From CADEDV01 sp036383515 (GTDB lineage Bacteria; Bacteroidota; Bacteroidia; Chitinophagales; Chitinophagaceae), in assembly GCA_036383515.1 (NCBI GenBank), contig DASVOE010000004.1, positions 1 through 64,000 on the forward strand: 64,000 bases of DNA, read 5' to 3'. The position numbers and the translations under genes are program-made. This document shows, piece by piece, positions 53,974 to 62,677 of this stretch. The number at the start of each line of letters is the position of its first letter. Position 1 is the first letter of the stretch. The notes under the pieces are model-generated. The model was not told the origin of the DNA, made no database searches, and worked only from the letters and a program-made list of their open reading frames with translations.

Positions 53974-54759
53974 ATGCAAGTTTCCACTTTCAAAAATATC
54001 TATTTCCTTTCCGACTTTCATCTCGGTGCACCCGACTATGCCAGCAGCCTTGAAAGAGAAAAGATCATCGTGCAATTTTTGGAGGAAATAAAAAACAAGG
54101 CGGCTGAAATATTCCTGGTCGGGGATATGTTTGATTTCTGGTATGAATACAGACAGGTGGTTCCAAAAGGATATGTTCGTTTATTAGGTAAACTGGCAGA
54201 GTTATCAGACGCAGGTATACCAATGCATTTTTTTGTAGGCAACCATGATATGTGGATGCGGGATTATTTTCAAAAAGAATTGAACATCCCTGTTTATTAT
54301 GAACCGCAGGAATTTGAAAGAAACGGGAAAAAGTTTTTGATTGGTCATGGTGATGGATTGGGTCCCGGTGATCATGGATATAAGCGGTTAAAAAAAATAT
54401 TCAGAAATCCTGTCTGCAAATTTCTCTTTGGCATATTACCACCCGTAGCTGGCATGGGTCTCGCCAATTATCTTAGCCGCAGAAGCAGGGCTCAAACAGG
54501 AGCCACAGAGGAAGTTTTCCTGGGTGAGGATAAGGAATGGCTCGTTATTTACTGTAAGGATATACTAAACAAAAAAAAGATTGATTTTTTTGTGTTTGGG
54601 CATAGACACCTTCCCATTGATTATCGTCTCAATGAGGCTAGCCGTTATATCAACCTGGGCGATTGGATACGCTATTACACGTATGCAGTATTTGATGGTA
54701 ACAACATGACATTAAAATCATACAGGGATAAAGACGATAAGATCATCAGCAATAAATGA
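53974..54759 (+). CDS. lpxH: UDP-2,3-diacylglucosamine diphosphatase LpxH
   Basis: Calcineurin-like metallophosphoesterase with all metal motifs: LSDFHLGAP, VGDMFDFWYEY, VGNHDMWM, IGHGDGLGPGDHGYK and FGHRHLP. It hydrolyses UDP-2,3-diacylglucosamine to lipid X at the inner membrane face, a step in lipid A synthesis. The insertion around RNPVCKFLFGILPPVAG matches LpxH lids. Its stop codon overlaps the next start (ATGA), so the two are translationally linked. Confidence 0.92.
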   Translation: MQVSTFKNIYFLSDFHLGAPDYASSLEREKIIVQFLEEIKNKAAEIFLVGDMFDFWYEYRQVVPKGYVRLLGKLAELSDAGIPMHFFVGNHDMWMRDYFQKELNIPVYYEPQEFERNGKKFLIGHGDGLGPGDHGYKRLKKIFRNPVCKFLFGILPPVAGMGLANYLSRRSRAQTGATEEVFLGEDKEWLVIYCKDILNKKKIDFFVFGHRHLPIDYRLNEASRYINLGDWIRYYTYAVFDGNNMTLKSYRDKDDKIISNK

Positions 54760-55568
54760 AAAAACTGTTCACCATATTATTTTTGTTCACTGTATTGAGC
54801 AGTACCATCCGGGCACAGGCAGATACTTCTTTTAAATTACTTAGGACGATCAGTGGTGATATTGTTGATTTCACCGTTGACAACCTGGATAATATTTATA
54901 TTCTCAATAGCCGCAACCAGTTAAAGAAACTCAATGCCAATGGTGATTCCGTAGCGATATTCAATGATGTAAAAAAATTCGGACAGGCTTCACTGATCGA
55001 TGTTTCCAATCCTTTAAAAGTGCTACTCTATTATAAAGACTTTACTACCATTGTTGCTCTCGACCGGTTTCTCAACGTGGTGAATACAATTGATCTGCGG
55101 AGGCAAAACATCTTCCAGGCAAAAGCTATTGCCCAGTCGTATGATAACAGGGTGTGGGTGTACGATGAACTGGAGAATAAACTAAAGAAAGTGGATGAAG
55201 ATGGAAAAATATTACAGGAAACGCCGGATTTTCGCCAGCTATTTTCACAAGCTCCTGTTCCTCAAAAAATATTCGACCAGGACCAGTATGTTTATCTCTA
55301 TGATTCTGCACAGGCTATTTTTGTGTTTGATTATTACGGCGCTTTAAAGAATAAAATACTGATCAGCCATTGGCAAAATTTTAAAGTAGCAGGTAAATAT
55401 ATTTTCGGATCTAACGCTGATATTCTTCATCGTTATGAGATCAGCAGTTTCCGGCTTGATGAATGGAAAATGCCGGAAGAGATATCAAAGAGCCGGTCGT
55501 TCAATTTTTCTTCCTCCCGGTTATATGCATTAAAAAAAGATAAGATCGAAGTGTATGCTTACGAATAA
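54756..55568 (+). CDS. Secreted propeller-like protein coupled to lpxH
   Basis: A signal peptide (MKKLFTILFLFTVLSSTIRA) precedes about 245 residues that repeat beta-rich blocks with Asn/Asp-rich loops (DNLDNIYILNSRNQLKKLN, DNRVWVYDELENKLKKVDED, DQYVYLYDSAQAIFVFDYYG). This suggests a six-bladed NHL or YncE-like propeller. No family is recognised. The ATG overlaps the lpxH stop, so both are made together; a link to outer-membrane or LPS biology is plausible but unproven. Confidence 0.7.
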   Translation: MKKLFTILFLFTVLSSTIRAQADTSFKLLRTISGDIVDFTVDNLDNIYILNSRNQLKKLNANGDSVAIFNDVKKFGQASLIDVSNPLKVLLYYKDFTTIVALDRFLNVVNTIDLRRQNIFQAKAIAQSYDNRVWVYDELENKLKKVDEDGKILQETPDFRQLFSQAPVPQKIFDQDQYVYLYDSAQAIFVFDYYGALKNKILISHWQNFKVAGKYIFGSNADILHRYEISSFRLDEWKMPEEISKSRSFNFSSSRLYALKKDKIEVYAYE

Positions 55569-55602
55569 ATAAAGCATACTGTTTATTCAATAATTTTACA
55601 GC

Positions 55603-56694
55603 ATGAATGATTTTTTGGAACAGGTCTGGTTGGATAATCCCGTAAAGAATTACCTGGCCGTTGGTGCTGTTATTCTTTTTGTGTTACTATTAAAACGATT
55701 TATCTCCCGCTACTTTGCCGGGCTTTTATTTACGTTGGTTCACCGGATATGGAAGGATGTTGATAAAAGATCATTCATTAACCTGGTGGTAAAACCCCTT
55801 GGTTTTTTCCTCCTGATACTGGTGTCCATCATTTCACTGCACAGGCTTAATTTTCCTGAAGAGCTGAATGCAGAAGTTTACAAATACACCGTAAAAGAGA
55901 TCGTTCATTCCCTGGCTACGCTTGTCCTTGTCGTTTCTTTTATCGGTTTGTTATTACGTATCATTGATTTCGTTGCCCTGATACTGGAGAAAAGAGCCAA
56001 CCTCACCCCCGATCAATCCGATAACCAGCTTATTATTTTCTTTAAAGATTTTTTCAAAGTCATCTTTGTCATCATTGGTATTATGCTGGTGATCAAATTC
56101 GCTTTTAATCAAAACATCGGCACACTGCTTACAGGCCTTAGTATCGTGGGAGCCGCCATTGCATTAGCGTTGCGGGAAAGTCTTGAGAACCTGATCGCTT
56201 CTTTCATTATCTTTTTTGATAAACCTTTTACTACCGGCGATATGGTGAAAGTGCAGAACGTAACCGGTTCCGTTGAAAAGATAGGATTGAGAAGTACAAG
56301 AATAAGGACAGATCAGAAAACCTATGTTTCTGTACCTAATAAGCAGATGGTAGATAGTATACTCGATAATCTATCCTTGCGGACACAACGAAAAGGCGAT
56401 CTGAAATTAGAAACAGGTGTGCAGACCCCTGTTGCCAAATTGGAAGAATTAGTGAAGGGTATCCGGAAAATAACGGATCGCAAAGAAATAGAAGAAGCCA
56501 ATGTTTATTTAACTGAAATAACGAGCCAGGCCGCTGTAGTCGTGTTAGATTATTATACAGCGCCCATTACCCTGAAAGAGTTTAATGAAATAAGACAGGA
56601 GATCAATTTGCAAAGCCTGCAATTGCTGGAAGAATTGGAAATCGAAATTGCAGGCGCCAATAGAGAAATTCGTATTATTAAAGATCAGCCCTGA
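55603..56694 (+). CDS. MscS-type mechanosensitive channel
   Basis: Three or four membrane helices are followed by the pore-lining helix (NIGTLLTGLSIVGAAIALAL, then ESLENLIASFIIFFDKPF) and the MscS beta domain (TTGDMVKVQNVTGSVEKIGL, then RSTRIRTDQKTYVSVPNK). The pore Gly/Ala pattern fits MscS rather than MscK. Such channels open under membrane tension and release solutes. It sits at the end of the ftsH-lpxH run and abuts the convergent thioredoxin-like gene (stops adjacent). Confidence 0.9.
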   Translation: MNDFLEQVWLDNPVKNYLAVGAVILFVLLLKRFISRYFAGLLFTLVHRIWKDVDKRSFINLVVKPLGFFLLILVSIISLHRLNFPEELNAEVYKYTVKEIVHSLATLVLVVSFIGLLLRIIDFVALILEKRANLTPDQSDNQLIIFFKDFFKVIFVIIGIMLVIKFAFNQNIGTLLTGLSIVGAAIALALRESLENLIASFIIFFDKPFTTGDMVKVQNVTGSVEKIGLRSTRIRTDQKTYVSVPNKQMVDSILDNLSLRTQRKGDLKLETGVQTPVAKLEELVKGIRKITDRKEIEEANVYLTEITSQAAVVVLDYYTAPITLKEFNEIRQEINLQSLQLLEELEIEIAGANREIRIIKDQP

Positions 56695-57219
56695 TCATTT
56701 TGTAAACGCAGCATTGATGATCTCACCGAATTCTTTATCCCATTGACCTGTTTTACCATATTCTACCACACGACCTAATTCTTTCCCGTTTTTCATTACC
56801 ATCAGGGTAGGCACATTTTTAATGTCTAATGCTTCGGTTAAATGGCTCAGGGTTTTTTTACTGCGGTCTACACCGATCAGTGATATTTTATCTTTAGAAA
56901 AATTCGCTGCATCGAGCAACGAATAAAAACGGGGAATAATAAAATGAGAATCTTCGCACCAGGTACCCATAAAAGCGATGATCTGTATCGAGTCGCCATA
57001 TTGTTTCAGTGCTGCTAAAGCCACCGCATTGGGGGTATAAGTTTTTTGCCCCTGCGCATACCATTTAAAGCTGGTATCATTTTCCAATGCTTCTCTTGAA
57101 ATAATGCCTTTGAACGTTTTTTCGCCTTTTCTCTCTGTAAGGACTTCAAACTGGTTTTGGGCAAACAGGTGGTTGTCCGACAATAACAGGATTACAATGA
57201 TTGGTACAAATTTCCGCAT
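56695..57219 (-). CDS. Secreted thioredoxin-like protein with CxxS active site
   Basis: From the ATG at 57219 (signal peptide VPIIVILLLSDNHLFAQ) the mature protein is a thioredoxin fold: IQIIAFMGTWCEDSHFIIPR, where the active site reads CEDS, followed by the cis-Pro segment NVPTLMVMKNGKELG. A single active-site Cys suggests isomerase, glutathione-linked or mixed-disulfide chemistry rather than classic dithiol reduction. A longer frame from 57324 would overlap the MerR gene and is rejected because a promoter box lies at 57240. Confidence 0.8.
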   Translation of the reverse strand: MRKFVPIIVILLLSDNHLFAQNQFEVLTERKGEKTFKGIISREALENDTSFKWYAQGQKTYTPNAVALAALKQYGDSIQIIAFMGTWCEDSHFIIPRFYSLLDAANFSKDKISLIGVDRSKKTLSHLTEALDIKNVPTLMVMKNGKELGRVVEYGKTGQWDKEFGEIINAAFTK

Positions 57220-57239
57220 GGTGTTAATTAAATAGATGG

Positions 57240-57247
57240 CAAAAGTA
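57240..57247 (-). promoter_or_regulatory. -7 box of the thioredoxin-like gene
   Basis: TACTTTTG followed by CC on the minus strand, 20 bp before the ATG at 57219. It supports the short form of the protein. Confidence 0.5.
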
Positions 57248-57320
57248 AAAGGGTGCAGGCAATTGATGAAACGGGGGTTGTTAAAGTTGCATGGAAGAAG
57301 GCCGCAGCAAGTCGTCCTGC

Positions 57321-57863
57321 TCACATATTCGCTTTCAGCTCCAGTAAAAAAGCTTTGATCTTCTGTAAGGATTGTATCATCGCAAATTTTTCTTCTGCCT
57401 TCTTATTATTTTTCAGGTATTCTTTTGCTCCTTCAATGGTGAACTTTCTGCGACGGAGCAGATCGTAGATCATTACGAGGTTTTTGATATCCACCGGGCG
57501 AAAAAAACGATCACCTTTCCGGTTCTTGCGGGGTTGCAATATATCAAATTCCGTTTCCCAGTAACGGATCAGCGATTGATTTTCCCTGAACATGAGGGCC
57601 ACTTCACCGATAGCGTAGTATTGTTTTTTAAATAATATTTCATCCTCTGGTATCTGGATCAGGTCAGCCTTGATATCAATTTCTTTCAGGGAGCGGCGGC
57701 CACGGGTAGATTTTGTTTTTTCTTTCTTTATATCCACCACTGCTTCTTCTACCTCAGGTGTTTCATTCACTTCCGTAGCTGCTGTCACCACTGGTGTTGC
57801 AGCAACTTCAGCAGGCGCCTCCGTTGAAAAATCAAAAGTAATTTGTGAAAGCTGTTTGCTCAT
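57321..57863 (-). CDS. MerR family transcriptional regulator
   Basis: An N-terminal low-complexity region (Ala/Glu/Thr-rich, residues 1-70) precedes a MerR helix-turn-helix: KQYYAIGEVALMFRENQSLI, RYWETEFDILQPRKNRKGDR and FRPVDIKNLVMIYDLLRRRK. After it comes only a short coiled C-terminus and no effector domain. The type is widespread in Bacteroidota, often beside the M23/alaS pair as here. Ligand and targets are unknown. Confidence 0.85.
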   Translation of the reverse strand: MSKQLSQITFDFSTEAPAEVAATPVVTAATEVNETPEVEEAVVDIKKEKTKSTRGRRSLKEIDIKADLIQIPEDEILFKKQYYAIGEVALMFRENQSLIRYWETEFDILQPRKNRKGDRFFRPVDIKNLVMIYDLLRRRKFTIEGAKEYLKNNKKAEEKFAMIQSLQKIKAFLLELKANM

Positions 57864-58031
57864 AATCGCATGATAAAGATACGGATGATGTTTGGGAGGG
57901 AAACCATCGGACGATTAGTGTGGAAAAATAGAAAAGCTATGAATGTTGGACTTCGATGAAGAATGGCATTTGCAATGTGGATGAAGATGTCTTAACTCAC
58001 CGTCAGCAACTCATAACTCTTCGCTATAGCC

Positions 58032-59003
58032 TTAATCAAAGCTTTGGTTCGATGCTGCAGCTTTTTTCAGTAGCAGGTCAAACTGCTCCGGTGTAAGATC
58101 ATTATAGAAGAAATAGATCGGGTCTATTTTATCGCCATTTTTATGTACTTCATAATGTAAATGTGGTCCTGTCGACTTACCGGTACTGCCCACCCATCCT
58201 ATCACTTCTCCTCTTTTTACTTCCTGCCCATTTCTTGCTTTCACCCTCACCATGTGCCCATATAATGTTTCATAACCATAACCATGATTGATGACTACAT
58301 GATTGCCATATCCATTTCCGGTATTACCGGCGGTACTTACTCTTCCATTTGCTGTAGCATAAATGGGAATACCCTGTGGAGCAGCAAAATCAAGACCTGC
58401 ATGAAACTTAACCGTTTTATAAACCGGGTCCACCCGATAACCAAAACCGGAAGCCACCCGGTTCAGATCTTTATTACTCACCGGTTGAATAGCCGGTGTA
58501 TGCGATAGCAGTTGCTCTTTGTTTTGTACCAGCTTATCTATTTCATCGTATGATTTTTTTTGCGCATTTACACGGGCCTCCAGGTTATCAAGCGTTGAGA
58601 TGATTGAATTGACCAGCTCGTTATCTTTCATTTTCGCTACCGTTGCAATTTCTTTTTGTATCTCCAGTTCTTTGGCCCTTGCACTATCGGGTATGGGATT
58701 GGCCTCAAAAATGGCCCGGTAAACATTATTGTCTCTTTTTTCCAGTTCCTGCATTTGTCGCTGAATGACGCCCAGGTTATCTTCCAGCTCCTCGTATTTA
58801 TCTTTCAGGTTAGCGTTCTGCCGTTGCAATATTTTTTCTTTGGGCGAGCCGATAAACTGGAAAGCGACATAGGAAATAAGACCAGCTGTAACAAAGGCAG
58901 CAGCCACAAAACCAAAGACCCGCAACAGTTTTACACGCAGAGGCGTTTCCAGCTTTTCGTAGCGGAGGGTATTGGTATTATAGTAGTATTTGATCTTCTT
59001 CAT
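58032..59003 (-). CDS. Membrane-anchored M23 metallopeptidase with coiled coil
   Basis: One membrane helix (residues 28-50) is followed by a coiled coil (55-175) and a LytM domain whose zinc ligands are in HAGLDFA (near residue 202) and GPHLHYEV (near residue 285), with YGHM between. It should hydrolyse peptidoglycan peptides or, if partnered, control another hydrolase. It is divergent from alaS, a neighbourhood conserved in Bacteroidota. Confidence 0.88.
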   Translation of the reverse strand: MKKIKYYYNTNTLRYEKLETPLRVKLLRVFGFVAAAFVTAGLISYVAFQFIGSPKEKILQRQNANLKDKYEELEDNLGVIQRQMQELEKRDNNVYRAIFEANPIPDSARAKELEIQKEIATVAKMKDNELVNSIISTLDNLEARVNAQKKSYDEIDKLVQNKEQLLSHTPAIQPVSNKDLNRVASGFGYRVDPVYKTVKFHAGLDFAAPQGIPIYATANGRVSTAGNTGNGYGNHVVINHGYGYETLYGHMVRVKARNGQEVKRGEVIGWVGSTGKSTGPHLHYEVHKNGDKIDPIYFFYNDLTPEQFDLLLKKAAASNQSFD

Positions 59004-59050
59004 GAGCCCTGGTAAAAGCTATAGCTGGCTGCAAATGGCGGTGTAATCTT

Positions 59051-59058
59051 TACCTTTG
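59051..59058 (+). promoter_or_regulatory. -7 box of alaS
   Basis: TACCTTTG followed by CC, 79 bp before the ATG at 59137. Exact match to TAnnTTTG; no -33 TTG. Confidence 0.45.
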
Positions 59059-59136
59059 CCGCCACCCCATTAATAATGGGCGTTGACAAATATAGGCCGT
59101 TCGTTAGCAAAAATCAACCCAGAAGTAAGAGCATTT

Positions 59137-61791
59137 ATGATGACCAGCGCAGATATACGAAAAGCATTTTTAGATTTCTTTCATTCCAAAGGCCATGTAA
59201 TTGTGCCTTCAGCCCCAATTGTGGTAAAGAATGATCCCACCCTCATGTTCACCAACGCCGGTATGAACCAGTTCAAAGATTATTTTTTGGGGAATAAAAA
59301 AGCAACAAACGCAAGAGTAGCAGATACACAAAAATGTTTACGGGTAAGCGGTAAACACAATGACCTGGAAGAAGTGGGAGTGGATACCTACCACCATACT
59401 ATGTTTGAAATGCTGGGCAACTGGAGCTTTGGTGATTATTTTAAAAAAGAGGCGATACAATGGAGTTGGGAGTTATTGACCGAAGTATATAAACTGGACA
59501 AGGATAAACTCTATGTCACCATTTTTGAAGGCGATGAAAAAGAAGGATTGCCAAAAGATGAAGAAGCATATAACGAATGGAAAAAATATATTGCGGAAGA
59601 CAGGATACTGTTAGGCAATAAAAAAGATAATTTCTGGGAAATGGGTGATACGGGTCCCTGCGGCCCTTGTACAGAGATACATTATGATACAAGACCCGAA
59701 GCAAATAATGACGGACATGTACTGGTTAATAATGATGATACGGGCATGGTAATGGAAATATGGAATAATGTATTTATCCAGTTCAATCGTTTAAAAGATG
59801 GAAGTCTTGAACCATTACCGGCTAAGCATGTGGATACTGGAATGGGACTGGAAAGATTGGTGAGGGTGATACAGAACAAAACTTCTAATTATGATACAGA
59901 TATTTTCAAGCCATTGATTTATTTTCTTGAAAAAAGTTTTAATAAAAAGTACAATAGCAACGAGAAAGCTTCAATTGCTATGCGGGTAATTGCTGATCAT
60001 GTTCGTGCAATTTCATTTGCTATTGCAGATGGACAATTACCATCCAATACTGGGGCAGGTTATGTTATAAGGAGAATTCTTCGTAGGGCCGTCAGGTATG
60101 GATATAGTTTTCTTGATGCTAAAGGCCCATTCATTTTCGAATTAGTTGATACTTTGGATTTAATATTGGGAGATGCATTTCCGGAAATAAAACAACAAAA
60201 AGAGTTTATCAAGAAAGTAATTAAAGAAGAGGAGGCAAGTTTTTTTAAAACACTGTCAGATGGAATTTGGAAGCTGCTATATTTTATCCAAGACGGTTTT
60301 CATGATTCTTTCCCGATTTCAAAAGCAGAATCACTCGAATATCATAGGAAAAATATTGTTCCGGGAAAACTTGTTTTTGAATTATATGATACCTATGGAT
60401 TCCCCCCAGACCTAACTCAATTAATCGCGAAAGAAAAGAAATTTGCTGTGGACTTTGATGGCTATACTAAAGAAATGCAGCAGCAAAAAGACCGTTCTCG
60501 CTCCGCAGGTACTATTGATGCAGAAGACTGGATCGTTTTAAGAGAAGGCTCCAACAAATTCGTCGGCTACGATTCATTAGAGACTAAAACCTCTGTTCTA
60601 AAATACAGGAAAGTAAAAGCCAAAGGCAAAGAAGCCTATCAAATTGTTTTAGATACTACGCCCTTCTATGCAGAAAGTGGTGGACAGGTTGGAGACCGTG
60701 GTATATTGACTATTCACCATTCACCATTCACCGTCATCGACACCAAAAAAGACAACGACCTCATCATCCATTTCACCGAATCAATTCCTGCTGATCTTTC
60801 AGGTGAGGTGATTGCTAAAGTGGATATAGATAAAAGAAAGAATACCGAACTGCATCACTCTGCTACGCATTTACTGCATGCTGCTTTACGGAAAGTATTG
60901 GGCAATCATGTAGCTCAAAAAGGATCACTGGTAAACGAAGAATATCTCCGTTTCGATTTTTCTCATTTTGCTAAAGTAACTGATGAAGAGATCGCCGCCG
61001 TAGAAGCATTGGTAAACGAAAAGATAAGAGCCAATATTCCTGTGATCATTAAACAAATGCCAAAAGATGAGGCAATGAAACTGGGTGCTATGGCTTTATT
61101 TGGCGAAAAATATGGTGATGTGGTAAGAGTGGTGATCATTGATCCCGCCTATTCGGTGGAGTTGTGTGGAGGCACTCATGTTGGCGCTACTGGTGAACTG
61201 GGTTTATTTAAGCTCACCAGCGAATCTGCTGTAGCAGCCGGAGTAAGAAGAGTGGAAGCTATTTGTGGTCAGCAAGCTGAACAATATATCAACGAACAAT
61301 TCAAATTGATCCGGGGTCTTCGTGAACAATTAAAAAACCCAAAAGATATTCAAAAAGCGGTAGAGAGCCTGCAAACAGAAAATGTGGAATTGAAAAAGCA
61401 TATTGATGTGATGGAAGCAAGACAGTTGGTAGGGATTCGTAATGAGCTATTGCAAAAAGATGAGATCATCAATGGCGTTAACTTTATCGGCGACATAGTA
61501 GAAGTGACCAACCCGGAAGCATTAAAAAAACTTTGTTTTGACCTGAAAAATCATTTGCGGGATCATGTGGCTGTTCTTTGCGCCAATATCGGTGGTAAGC
61601 CGTTTGTTGCTATCGGCATTGCTGAAACGGTCACTGTAGCCAGGAACTTAGATGCGGGCAAGATCATTAAAGAGCAAGTGTCTGTGTTGATAAAAGGCGG
61701 TGGTGGTGGACAGAAAACGTTGGCAACAGCAGGCGGACAGGATATTTCTAATCTCCAGAAAGTGATTGAAACGGTAAAAGGATTGCTTTGA
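59137..61791 (+). CDS. alaS: Alanyl-tRNA synthetase
   Basis: Catalytic domain: FHSKGHVIVPSAPIV, TDAGMNQFKDYFL-like NAGMNQFKDYF, HHTMFEMLGNWSFGDYF, GPCGPCTEIHYD. The editing domain has HHSATHLLHAALRKVLG and CGGTHVG, and the C-terminal domain has a Gly-rich GGGGGQKTLATAGGQ. ATG at 59137 (or the next, 59140) is chosen; a TTG-like start at 59083 adds no homology. The stretch 59,880-60,420 is AT-richer (about 34% G+C by count) than the 3' part and may be a recombination patch. It ends back to back with a 45-residue gene. Confidence 0.95.
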   Translation: MMTSADIRKAFLDFFHSKGHVIVPSAPIVVKNDPTLMFTNAGMNQFKDYFLGNKKATNARVADTQKCLRVSGKHNDLEEVGVDTYHHTMFEMLGNWSFGDYFKKEAIQWSWELLTEVYKLDKDKLYVTIFEGDEKEGLPKDEEAYNEWKKYIAEDRILLGNKKDNFWEMGDTGPCGPCTEIHYDTRPEANNDGHVLVNNDDTGMVMEIWNNVFIQFNRLKDGSLEPLPAKHVDTGMGLERLVRVIQNKTSNYDTDIFKPLIYFLEKSFNKKYNSNEKASIAMRVIADHVRAISFAIADGQLPSNTGAGYVIRRILRRAVRYGYSFLDAKGPFIFELVDTLDLILGDAFPEIKQQKEFIKKVIKEEEASFFKTLSDGIWKLLYFIQDGFHDSFPISKAESLEYHRKNIVPGKLVFELYDTYGFPPDLTQLIAKEKKFAVDFDGYTKEMQQQKDRSRSAGTIDAEDWIVLREGSNKFVGYDSLETKTSVLKYRKVKAKGKEAYQIVLDTTPFYAESGGQVGDRGILTIHHSPFTVIDTKKDNDLIIHFTESIPADLSGEVIAKVDIDKRKNTELHHSATHLLHAALRKVLGNHVAQKGSLVNEEYLRFDFSHFAKVTDEEIAAVEALVNEKIRANIPVIIKQMPKDEAMKLGAMALFGEKYGDVVRVVIIDPAYSVELCGGTHVGATGELGLFKLTSESAVAAGVRRVEAICGQQAEQYINEQFKLIRGLREQLKNPKDIQKAVESLQTENVELKKHIDVMEARQLVGIRNELLQKDEIINGVNFIGDIVEVTNPEALKKLCFDLKNHLRDHVAVLCANIGGKPFVAIGIAETVTVARNLDAGKIIKEQVSVLIKGGGGGQKTLATAGGQDISNLQKVIETVKGLL

Positions 61792-61929
61792 TTAACTAAA
61801 ATCAATTTTTTCTTCTTCTTCCTCTGCTTTCTTTTTGAGCTGACGGGTATCTTTATATATTTTCCAGACAAAATATATTACAACAAGGCAGATAAGAATG
61901 CAGACTCCGGCAAATACTTGTAGACCCAT
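61792..61929 (-). CDS. 45-residue single-pass membrane peptide
   Basis: ATG at 61929, TAA at 61792-61794. The peptide has a membrane helix (VFAGVCILICLVVIYFVW) and a charged tail (KDTRQLKKKAEEEEEKIDFS). The gap to the alaS stop is zero. Small tail-charged peptides of this kind are common in Bacteroidota but I do not know a function. It is short enough to be missed, and coding potential is supported by the clear helix-plus-tail layout. Confidence 0.5.
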   Translation of the reverse strand: MGLQVFAGVCILICLVVIYFVWKIYKDTRQLKKKAEEEEEKIDFS

Positions 61930-62040
61930 AATGCTTGTATTAACGAATAATCAAAAATCTATATTCCTGATTACTGGACAATACCACTTAGGGGGTAGCA
62001 AATTCCGCAGAAGTACTTCGTAAAAACCGCATTAAAGTAT

Positions 62041-62556
62041 ATGACTGTTGTTTTTGAATCAGATCGTTTGCTGTTCCGTTTGTTCACAATGGACGATGCT
62101 GAACTGGTTTACGGGCTTAATCTCGATCCTGAAGTAACCCGCTATACGCATGATCCTATCCATACTATTGAGAATGCGGCAGAGGTGTTGGAAAAAACTA
62201 TTTTGCCGCAATATGCCCTGTATAACCATGGTCGCTGGGCTGTGCATCTTAAAAATGATCTTAGTTTTATCGGTTGGTGCGGTTTAAAATACAGGCCAGA
62301 ACTAAATGAGATCGATTTGGGCTATCGGTTTATACAAGCCCATTGGGGAAAAGGCTATGCTACAGAAGCTGCAATTGCCTGCATCAACTATGGATTTGAA
62401 AAATTAAACCTGGCAAGGATTGTAGGAAGAGCTGAACCCGGTAATATTGCATCAGTAAAAGTGCTGGAGAAATGCGGTATGAAATTCATCGGTACTCAAA
62501 TAGTGGAAAATCATCCTGCCCGAACCTATGAGCTCTTTAATCCACTCATCCGCTAA
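62041..62556 (+). CDS. GNAT family N-acetyltransferase (RimJ/RimL type)
   Basis: A 171-residue acetyltransferase with FESDRLLFRLFTMDDAELVY at the N-terminus, LGYRFIQAHWGKGYATEAAI (acetyl-CoA binding, Gly-x-Gly-x-Ala) in the middle and EPGNIASVKVLEKCGMKFIG near the end. It transfers acetyl groups to an amine; substrates of this subgroup include ribosomal proteins, antibiotics and amino acids. Context gives no clue. Confidence 0.9.
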   Translation: MTVVFESDRLLFRLFTMDDAELVYGLNLDPEVTRYTHDPIHTIENAAEVLEKTILPQYALYNHGRWAVHLKNDLSFIGWCGLKYRPELNEIDLGYRFIQAHWGKGYATEAAIACINYGFEKLNLARIVGRAEPGNIASVKVLEKCGMKFIGTQIVENHPARTYELFNPLIR

Positions 62557-62593
62557 AATCACCCTTTAAAAAGCGACGACCATTTAACATTTC

Positions 62594-62605
62594 CGAAACA
62601 TTTCG
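62594..62605. promoter_or_regulatory. Palindrome upstream of the PDZ gene promoter
   Basis: CGAAA-CA-TTTCG, 19 bp upstream of the -7 box. A related CGAA...TTCG core recurs downstream of the box. Confidence 0.35.
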
Positions 62606-62623
62606 TAATACCAAAAATGTACT

Positions 62624-62631
62624 TATATTTG
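62624..62631 (+). promoter_or_regulatory. -7 box of the PDZ gene
   Basis: TATATTTG, 47 bp upstream of the ATG at 62678. No -33 TTG is present, which fits an activator- or repressor-controlled promoter. Confidence 0.45.
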
Positions 62632-62632
62632 G

Positions 62633-62652
62633 TCTACGAAATTCGACGTAGA
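62633..62652. promoter_or_regulatory. Palindrome at the transcription start of the PDZ gene
   Basis: TCTACG-N8-CGTAGA directly after the -7 box, with CGAA/TTCG inside. This is a typical place for a repressor or a leader hairpin. Confidence 0.4.
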
Positions 62653-62677
62653 TAAATTATATAAAAACTCAAACAGT

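Noticed and set aside
57220..57324. Longer N-terminus for the thioredoxin-like protein
   Set aside because: It overlaps the MerR stop region, contains the promoter box at 57240 and would bury the signal peptide.
5267..58021. 13-base word ACTCATAACTCTT shared by 5267-5279 and 58009-58021
   Set aside because: Too short and too AT-rich to call a repeat family from two copies.
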